Source: WJKQ01 sp043810515 (lineage in GTDB: Bacteria > Patescibacteriota > Gracilibacteria > UBA1369 > LOWO2-01-FULL-3). From it: 15,355 nt of DNA. Made by a program: the position numbers and the translations under genes. The DNA lies in the NCBI GenBank assembly GCA_043810515.1, contig JBDRNZ010000040.1, positions 1 through 15,355 on the forward strand. Reading direction: 5' to 3'. Below, piece after piece: positions 5,818-13,000 of this stretch (position 1 is its first letter; each line of letters opens with the position of its first letter). Under the pieces are notes generated by a model. That model ran no database searches and was not told where the DNA came from. It worked only from the letters and a program-made list of their open reading frames with translations.

Positions 5818-6966
5818 TTACATCGGACACTGTCTGTCATTTATTCCTTCCACGCAGTCCAGGAGAGAGCTCAGAGGATCGGAGCTGTTAAGGATAACCT
5901 GATTTAAGGCATCCAGCTCTCTGGTAATAAGTTCAACGGAACTATCGCTTATGTCTCTATACATAACTTCGAATTCACTCATAAGGATCTGCCGCTCAAG
6001 TTCGGTATTAAATTCTTTCTCGGAAAGTTCTATGGCGTTAAGAAGCGCTTCTTGCGTCGGGATATCGACATTCGGCAGATAATTCCCGATATTTTGGCTT
6101 ATTTCTTCAAATCCGGGCTTCAGACCCATATTGTTCAGGTTAACCTGTACCAGCCCTTTTAGATAATCCTCGATACCCATGTCCGTTGCGGCTTCGACTA
6201 TTTTTTCGGCTCTGCCGCCAACACCTTTTTCAAGATTTTTCCACGCGGGCGTTATTCCTCCAACCGTATTCAGAAATTCATTCCATTTCTCAGCGACCTG
6301 TTCCCACGAATCATTTTCGCATATCACATAGCTTTTTTTCCTTTCTTTGTATTTGAATTCCAGTTTTCTAAAAAGATCGTCAAAAGCGGATTTGGTCATA
6401 CTTCCATCATTAACGTACCGATCAAGCATTTCATTATAAAGAAGATCTCTCGGATAATAGAGGGATTCTTCGTCCTCCATCATTCGGGTGCTTAAAATAT
6501 TATAAGGAAGGCTCACGACTATATCGCCTTCAACCACATGCCTTACATAATAAATTTCCGCGCTTACGTTGTAATATGTGGCCTCAAGCGAAGGAAGTTT
6601 TTGGTTATTGCATGTTAAAAACGCATCGCGAATGTATCTGCGTATTTTGTCTCTTTGTTTTATAAGACCCAAAACATCGGCCGACTGGCACTGGTTCCTT
6701 GTGATCACGTCGTACCATGGTTCAAATATGCCTTCGATAAATCCGTCGCTGAAACTCGACGCGCTTAAAAAGAGAATAAAATCCGTGTTGCCCTTCGCAA
6801 TACACCGCGCAATGCTTAAATTTCCGTCCACATAAGGATCAATATTTGTTTTGTCGTCCTGCGCGTTCGCGGTTTTTGCAAACGTGCCGGAAATGGACAT
6901 AAACATCAGACAGATCAGGGCGAAGCCGATTTTTAGATATCTTGTTTTGATAATATTGCGGGACAC
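5818..6966 (-). CDS. Exported protein of unknown function, last gene of the surface operon (382 aa)
   Basis: I do not recognise a family. Residues 1-35 are a good Sec signal peptide: a basic start (MSRNIIKTRYLK), a hydrophobic core (IGFALICLMFMSISG) and an ANA cleavage site before QDD. The mature part is mostly predicted helical, with a basic/acidic coiled segment around 190-235, and has six cysteines (55, 93, 119, 216, 371, 380), an even number suited to disulfides; the last lies two residues from the end (RQCPM). The start is a GTG at 6966, overlapping the upstream gene by 34 bases; AGGA lies three bases upstream, the only Shine-Dalgarno-like signal in the operon. The overlap implies translational coupling. 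It is probably extracytoplasmic and works with the other operon products; the precise role is unknown. Confidence 0.85.
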   Translation of the reverse strand: MSRNIIKTRYLKIGFALICLMFMSISGTFAKTANAQDDKTNIDPYVDGNLSIARCIAKGNTDFILFLSASSFSDGFIEGIFEPWYDVITRNQCQSADVLGLIKQRDKIRRYIRDAFLTCNNQKLPSLEATYYNVSAEIYYVRHVVEGDIVVSLPYNILSTRMMEDEESLYYPRDLLYNEMLDRYVNDGSMTKSAFDDLFRKLEFKYKERKKSYVICENDSWEQVAEKWNEFLNTVGGITPAWKNLEKGVGGRAEKIVEAATDMGIEDYLKGLVQVNLNNMGLKPGFEEISQNIGNYLPNVDIPTQEALLNAIELSEKEFNTELERQILMSEFEVMYRDISDSSVELITRELDALNQVILNSSDPLSSLLDCVEGINDRQCPM

Positions 6967-8759
6967 AGTTCCTGGTTAATTTTATTATATTGTTTTAGGT
7001 AGCCTTCAAAATATACTCTCATTTGGTGTATTTCATTGAGTATTGTCTGGGCCTGAAAAGTGATATTTTGAGCGTTACCGGCGGCATTAAGAGATTCAAT
7101 TTCCTGTTTCGCTTCAGCCTGCTGGCGGTTCAAAATTTTATTTATCGAAAGAATAAGGCCTTCCTGAGTGGAATCCTCGGGCGCGGCCTCAAGTTCAAAT
7201 TCGCTTACGCTGTCGGTATCTGGGAAAAGCAAAGGCTGGTATCGGTCGACAAATTTTTTCCATTCTTCAAAAATATTTTTTCCGAAAATAACATCATCAT
7301 TAGAAGGAGAGGGGACCGGCGCCGCAATGGCTATAAACTGGATATCAAGCAAAGCCTGATAGGAATCTTTGCATTTTGCGGATTCCATAATATTTCCGGT
7401 AACTTTGTTTGGAATGAGGGAATGGCTGAGCGTTTTATCCATAATTTCATTTATCTTTTCAATTTCGCAAAGAACGCAGCTGTCGCCGGGGAGATATGAA
7501 GTTACGGTTTTTTTAATAACTTTTGTGTCGAGACAGATACCAAGCCCGAGAGAAAATCCCGAACCCTGAACCCACGCGGCCGCGCCGGCCGCCTGGCCTA
7601 TTAAAGAATTTGTAAAGCCGCCAAGACTACTGAAGCCTGCCTCTCCAAAAGTGCTTCCGGCCGCCGCTCCCGTGTCGCCCGGCGCGGCCAGTGAAGGACA
7701 CCACGACTTCAGCCAGTTAGAAGCTGTAGCCGGCAAAACATTTCCATTTTCATCGACTACTCCGTCGGTACTTGAAAGCGCCGCCTGTGCCGTGCCGGCC
7801 GCCGGCGCGGCCTCAAATTCCGGCCCTGTTCCGGCCGTCTCACTTTCCCCAACCCCTCCGGTTCCCCCTGAAACAGATCCGTTGACAGCAGCCTCTTCCG
7901 CCGCCGCTTTATTTTCTTCATAATCTTTTAATGCGGTGGAAAAATCATCATCGCTCTGACATATATCCTCCTCAATAACTTCTCCGGATTCCACCGGCAA
8001 TCCGCCAGCCGTCACGCCCGTTTCGCCGCCAAAAGTTTCGTTGTTTCCAATACCGTTCCCGCCGCCCTCAGCTCCTGTATCTTCTTCCAGCCCAAATTCA
8101 AGTATCGCGGCAGGCCCGCTTTGCGGAACATAATTCTCAAGAGTCTGTTCATTTTCAGTTGGAAGATAAGGCGAATCAAGCTGGTTTGAAAACGGTAGAC
8201 CCACGACATTTTCAGTTATATCAACAAAAAGAACCTCCTCCAGCACGGAAAGATCATGGATAAGGTCAAATCCCGAATCATAAAGATCGCCGTTTGCAAA
8301 AATTTCACTCGGCGCGATCTCGACATCAACCCGCTGTTCAAGATCAAAAAGCTCTTTTATATCGTTATAATCATTCTGCAGATTTTGAGCCAGAATATAA
8401 GCATCCTCCTGCGTGAGCTTGGCGCTTCGTCTGTCGGTAATATTAAATAACGGCGTAATACTGCCATTCACTACTCTTTGAGCTTCATCTTTTGTCAGCC
8501 CGTACTTTTGAGCGACTTCTTTAAGCGCGTCTTTTCCAGGCGCCACGAGAAGCTTGTCGAGAACGAGGTAATACATATCAAGGCCATGACCCGAAGGCGT
8601 AAATATATCGTTCCAGTCAAAGAAATCACCATAAGCCACTATTGAGTCCCAGACATTTTCCTCGCCGTGCGCGACGTGGGGAACTCCTGAAAAAATCATA
8701 CACGCGGAAGTTATTATTCCTGTGAGAAAACCTATAATGACCGGCAGTATTTTTTTCAT
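6933..8759 (-). CDS. Exported Gly/Ala-rich protein of unknown function (608 aa)
   Basis: I do not recognise a family. The ATG at 8759 is chosen because it gives a clean signal sequence (MKKILPVIIGFLTGIITSAC..., cleavage plausible after HVAHG near residue 31); an in-frame ATG at 8795 would add 12 polar residues and overlap the previous gene. After an acidic helical N-terminal domain (about 33-200) comes a low-complexity Gly/Ala/Glu/Thr-rich linker (about 215-400) interrupted by a short Cys-containing patch (C267, C354). A compact segment follows with C409, C428xxC431 and C463, then Pro/Asp-rich sequence and a Gln/Glu-rich helical tail (about 525-600). C599 lies ten residues from the end (ELCPAI). 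The linker DNA is locally GC-rich (7,570-8,060, many GGCC and GCCGGC steps) because of alanine and glycine codons. The start lies 10 bases after the preceding stop. Confidence 0.83.
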   Translation of the reverse strand: MKKILPVIIGFLTGIITSACMIFSGVPHVAHGEENVWDSIVAYGDFFDWNDIFTPSGHGLDMYYLVLDKLLVAPGKDALKEVAQKYGLTKDEAQRVVNGSITPLFNITDRRSAKLTQEDAYILAQNLQNDYNDIKELFDLEQRVDVEIAPSEIFANGDLYDSGFDLIHDLSVLEEVLFVDITENVVGLPFSNQLDSPYLPTENEQTLENYVPQSGPAAILEFGLEEDTGAEGGGNGIGNNETFGGETGVTAGGLPVESGEVIEEDICQSDDDFSTALKDYEENKAAAEEAAVNGSVSGGTGGVGESETAGTGPEFEAAPAAGTAQAALSSTDGVVDENGNVLPATASNWLKSWCPSLAAPGDTGAAAGSTFGEAGFSSLGGFTNSLIGQAAGAAAWVQGSGFSLGLGICLDTKVIKKTVTSYLPGDSCVLCEIEKINEIMDKTLSHSLIPNKVTGNIMESAKCKDSYQALLDIQFIAIAAPVPSPSNDDVIFGKNIFEEWKKFVDRYQPLLFPDTDSVSEFELEAAPEDSTQEGLILSINKILNRQQAEAKQEIESLNAAGNAQNITFQAQTILNEIHQMRVYFEGYLKQYNKINQELCPAILSKQDI

Positions 8760-8769
8760 ATTATTTAAA

Positions 8770-9417
8770 TCACTTACATTCGCTTGACGTGGCATCGATA
8801 AATTTCATCGGAAACCTTTCGACGCGGTTTCTGATTCTTTTAAGAGCGAGCTTGTATTTCGTAACGTTGGTTATGATTGTTTCATATTTAATATGCATTG
8901 GATAAGCGGTTTTAAAAGAATCATAAGCGCTTATCGTGGCTTTCATTGCGAGTTTTGCGTCAGTGGATTCCTTGGCGATTTCCTCGTCTCTTATCGAAAC
9001 ACCCTGAGCTGCCTCCTCCTGGGTGGAGATTTCTCCTGACAGAGGCGGCAAAAATCCCTTTAGTCCGTTTAAAGCGCCAAGATATTCGATGTATAGGTCG
9101 GCCGCGCCCACAGCGACACAATAAGTGCTTACGTTGTTTTCTCCGCAGTCGGAAGCCTTTTCGGGCGCCTCGAAATCCGGATTTTTATAAAAATCATTTT
9201 TATCTACGTCTATAAGATCAACCAGATGTTCAATTTTGCTGTTGAAATAGCCATTCATGTTTGCGTGATAATCTAACTGGACGACAGAGAATTCGCCAAG
9301 ATATTCTGTGTCCTGCGCGAAAATGCCGTATCCGCCATACACGACCAGTATCGTAAGAATGGCTGTGCCAAAAGTCATTGCGATATTTCTCCAGATTTTG
9401 TTTTGATTTGTTTTCAT
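8770..9417 (-). CDS. Exported or membrane-anchored protein of unknown function (215 aa)
   Basis: I do not recognise a family. The N-terminus (MKTNQNKIWRNIAM) is basic and is followed by a hydrophobic helix at about 12-33; FAQD at 33-36 could be a signal-peptidase site, but the segment could also stay as a membrane anchor. The mature part is acidic and mainly helical. C91 and C100 form a tight pair (SDCGENN...TYC) and the penultimate residue is a third cysteine (C214). A basic patch (KYKLALKRIRNRVERF) lies near residues 187-202. The start is four bases after the previous stop, with no Shine-Dalgarno, indicating coupled translation. It is one of four small secreted partners of the giant surface protein. 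Confidence 0.83.
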   Translation of the reverse strand: MKTNQNKIWRNIAMTFGTAILTILVVYGGYGIFAQDTEYLGEFSVVQLDYHANMNGYFNSKIEHLVDLIDVDKNDFYKNPDFEAPEKASDCGENNVSTYCVAVGAADLYIEYLGALNGLKGFLPPLSGEISTQEEAAQGVSIRDEEIAKESTDAKLAMKATISAYDSFKTAYPMHIKYETIITNVTKYKLALKRIRNRVERFPMKFIDATSSECK

Positions 9418-9421
9418 AATT

Positions 9422-10036
9422 TTACGGCGAGGTTACGCATTCTCTCAGGAATCCGGGCAGTTTGTTTTTGAATGTCGCAAAAAAGCTGTACATCTCGGCG
9501 ACTGCCATATTAAGTTCTCTAAGCCTGTCATTTATAGCGTGATATTTTTCCAGAAGCATTGTGGTTTTTTTCTGGGACGCGTTATTTTTGATATGCTCGA
9601 TCATCCTTTCTTTGGCAAGGGAAATATAGGTGTCCGTAATTTCAGCGCACTTTGAATAATTGTCATAGGCGACCTCGAATTTCTTCAGATCATCGGACGT
9701 TTCGGCCTGCGGAGCCAGTTGTGCAAAAGTGGCCTGGAGCGACTTTTTATACTCTCTATACCTTACGATTGCAATGTTTGCGAGAGAGGAGGTTGAGCTT
9801 GAATTTTGAAAATTTTCCTCAAGAAATTTTAGAAACACCAAAGTTTCAAAATCATATATTTCAACGATTTTCTGGCATTCCTCCAGCTGTATTTCAGGAA
9901 CATGGCTTTTAAGTTGTTCCAGATAACTGGTAAATTCGTCCGGAACCGCCTCCGCCGCGTACGCGCTTATATTCATGCCAAAAATTGTAATAATAAAAAT
10001 CATTCCCAAAACTGATTTTTTAAATAATGACTTCAT
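9422..10036 (-). CDS. Exported helical protein of unknown function (204 aa)
   Basis: I do not recognise a family. A textbook Sec signal peptide occupies residues 1-27 (MKSLFKKSVLG, hydrophobic core, AYA before AEA). The mature protein looks entirely helical, with heptad-like stretches around 85-110 and 135-185, and contains three cysteines (C54, C130, C200), the last five positions from the end (REC near LREC-VTSP). Its ATG overlaps the stop of the giant gene in an ATGA, so its translation is coupled to it and the two products are probably made in fixed proportion. Cys-plus-helix patterns around C54 and C130 loosely resemble those around C55 and C93 of the 382-residue protein, hinting at distant kinship. 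Confidence 0.84.
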   Translation of the reverse strand: MKSLFKKSVLGMIFIITIFGMNISAYAAEAVPDEFTSYLEQLKSHVPEIQLEECQKIVEIYDFETLVFLKFLEENFQNSSSTSSLANIAIVRYREYKKSLQATFAQLAPQAETSDDLKKFEVAYDNYSKCAEITDTYISLAKERMIEHIKNNASQKKTTMLLEKYHAINDRLRELNMAVAEMYSFFATFKNKLPGFLRECVTSP

Positions 10037-13000
10037 GGTTTTGTTGTTACGGTTTGAATTGTTACTTCATTGCTCTTTGAGAAAATATAGCTGTCGTCAA
10101 ACGTGGAGATAATAGTAAAGAAAACATCACCAGGAATTATATCCGCTTTATGCAGAAAAGTGGATACGCAAGGACACGTATTGCAATCCGCGGGGACAAT
10201 ATAAAGCCCGCTGGAGCCTTCTTTATAGTCTACATTTTCATTTACTTCAGACCCGGTGCCTGTCGCATTTTCGCCCTCACCGCCCGCGCCAACGCTATCA
10301 TCGGATGGATCAAGTGGATCAGTGCCGACTGCCAGCTCTTCGGAATCAGATACGCCGCCAGAGTCGGTATCCGCATTTGTAGGATCAAGATTGTAATAAC
10401 ATTCATTCACATTTAAAACGCCATCGCCGTCCGCATCATCATAAGGATTTGAAATGCCGTATTTTTCCTCGCAGAAATCGGACATTCCATCATTGTCATT
10501 GTCGATTTCAAAACAATTGTAAAAATCAAGTACGCGCGTAACGGTAATAATTATCTGTTTGCGAATCATTTCTTCATCCGGCATCAGCGCTTCTTCAGGA
10601 GTGACTATAAAGTTGTTTTTAACGATCTGCCCGCTGAATACATAATCCGTAAGATCCTCGGCGGCAGTCATAAAAGGCGCGTACCAGGGATCACCTATAC
10701 TTAAGCTTGATAGATCTATAATGCCTTTATATTCCAGAGTTTCAAGGATTATCTGGGTAACCTCGGCTCTTGAAATAGGGCTGTCGGGCTTGAAAGGATG
10801 AAGTCCGGTAATAGGGTCGGTTTCACCCCGATAGCCATATATAAGGCCAAGCAAATCAGCTTCTTTTATATAAGGATAATACCAGAGCATATTTTCGCCG
10901 CTGAAAATAACATCGGTATATCCGCCGTTTGCCTCATCTGTTGAATATGGAAGGTAGGCCTCGGGTCTCGGAATGATACAAAGCATGTTCAGCAGAATTT
11001 TTACAAACTCGGCTCTGGTTATTTTTTGATCCGGATTTAATTTGAGCCCTTCCGGAGTTTCGGTTCCGTCAATAATATCCTTGGCGTACAAATCAGCCAC
11101 GATTCTGTTAAGACCTGCGTCCGCGTCGGTAAACAAAGTTTTTCCGATAATATTTGACTGTGAAGAAAAAGACGAAACCGGCGCCTCGCGCGGAGTCGAA
11201 AACAGCGCTCCTTCCGGCCCTGTAATTTCAACAGCCGAAAGATCAAAATAAATTCTGACTTCAGCTTCGCTTCTGCCCTCAAAAAGAAGTTCGATTATAA
11301 GAGGATCGGCATTATGGTCGTTATCTTTCTTTTTCAAAGTCATTCTGTCATCCATAAGCATAATATTTCCCGACGTATCGATAACTGCCAAAATTTTATG
11401 ATCGTCCGCGGAGATCAAGGCGGCCGAGCCGCTCTGGGTTGGATTGTCAGCCGGAAAACTCACAAGCTCAAAAGAATCGCCACCCGCGGTATCGTTCACA
11501 TACACTCCCGAAGTCGTGATTTGTTTATTAATCCGCACGTCAACATTAGGATCTCCGACGTTATAGACCGTGCCAAGCACACGCCCTCCGCTATCAATGA
11601 CATCTATACTTGTCGGAGTCTCGGGCGGGAAAGCGGGATTAACTCTTGCTCCATATCCGTCCGCGAATTTTCCGATATTTCCGGTTTTAGGATTTATTTC
11701 CGCGACAATATCCCCGTTTTTATTTTCAACAAGAATCATGTCTTCGGTATCCAGATCTGATATTTCATAAGATCCATCACTGTCAGTCAGATATTTGCCA
11801 TTTGAACCGGCCGAATCCGTAATTATTTTATCTATTCTCGGAACAAGCTTTAAAGAGCCGTCCTGAACTCTCAAAATATATCTGCTTCTCATGAGCGAAA
11901 ACGGAATAGAGTCAACGCCGGGTGACGTATCTCCGCTCGCGGTAGAAACACGCCCGAAAACATCATCAAGGCTTATGTTGGGAACAACAACGTTCACATT
12001 AAGCTCAAGTTTCGACACGTTATTCGACTGATCCACGACATTCAAAATAAATTTATGGACACCGAGGTCGTCTTTATCTGTGTAAGGCCCGATCTTAAAA
12101 ATAGGATTACTCTTGTCATTCCACACTATTCCATCCCCGTTTTCATCAATGGCGCTGTTCAGATCGCTCCACAGAATATTTTGCGAAGACGGTATTTCAA
12201 GGAAATAATCGCGTATTTTTCCGCCCGTGTCGAAAGAGGCGCTTGCGTCTATTTCCAGTTCTTTGAATAAAGTAACTTCATAATCGGTTTTTGCGGCAAC
12301 CGGGAATGGCGATTCTTTATCTGCGCAGGCCTGCTGTGACGAGTCGCTTTCATATGAAGTTTCCGTAATCCCGCCCTGTCCGCTCTGGGAAACGGCAAAA
12401 TCGGAAACCGAGCTTGAAGTTGCGCTCAGAACGACTTCGCCTTTCGGATATTGGGGTCCTGACTTTTTGTAATTTTCTTTCAGATATAAATCGCCGCCCA
12501 TGGAATAAATAATGTCCGTATCGCCGTCGCCGTCAACATCACTGAACAAAGTGTTTACAGTCTTTTTAAGCTCGGGGGTATAATTGAGAATGCTTTCATT
12601 TTGCCCGTCCACGACAATGTAAAAACCTTCCGGAGCTTCAGCGGGCTCCTCTCCTCCAGACACGGCTTTTGCCGGATCAATATCAACCTTTGCGGCAAGC
12701 AAAACCTCTTTTTCGCCTTCGCCAAAGAAATCCGTTTTTACCTCATTTGAATCCTGAGTGCCGCTGTCCATATCGGCAGCATCAACATCCAGTGACGCAA
12801 GCCGGTCGAGATTTTCAAGACTTTGGTCGGATTCAGCCAGAACTTTTATAAACGAATTATAATCATCTATTTGCGAGAGAACGGTGTTTGATTCATCAAG
12901 ACCGCTCGCATAATCAATAAGAGTGTCCCTCAGCGCGGCAAGACGTTTCATTTCTGGAGAGTCATCGTAATTTTCCACATCGCGGGACGCAATAGCCGCT

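Noticed and set aside
8700..8706. Lipoprotein lipobox at TSAC in the 608-residue protein
   Set aside because: The -3 position is Thr instead of Leu/Val/Ile-like and the hydrophobic segment continues past the Cys; an ordinary signal-peptidase site after HVAHG fits better.
8793..8795. Upstream ATG as start of the 608-residue protein
   Set aside because: It would put 12 polar residues before a good signal peptide and overlap the previous gene; the ATG at 8759 is better placed.
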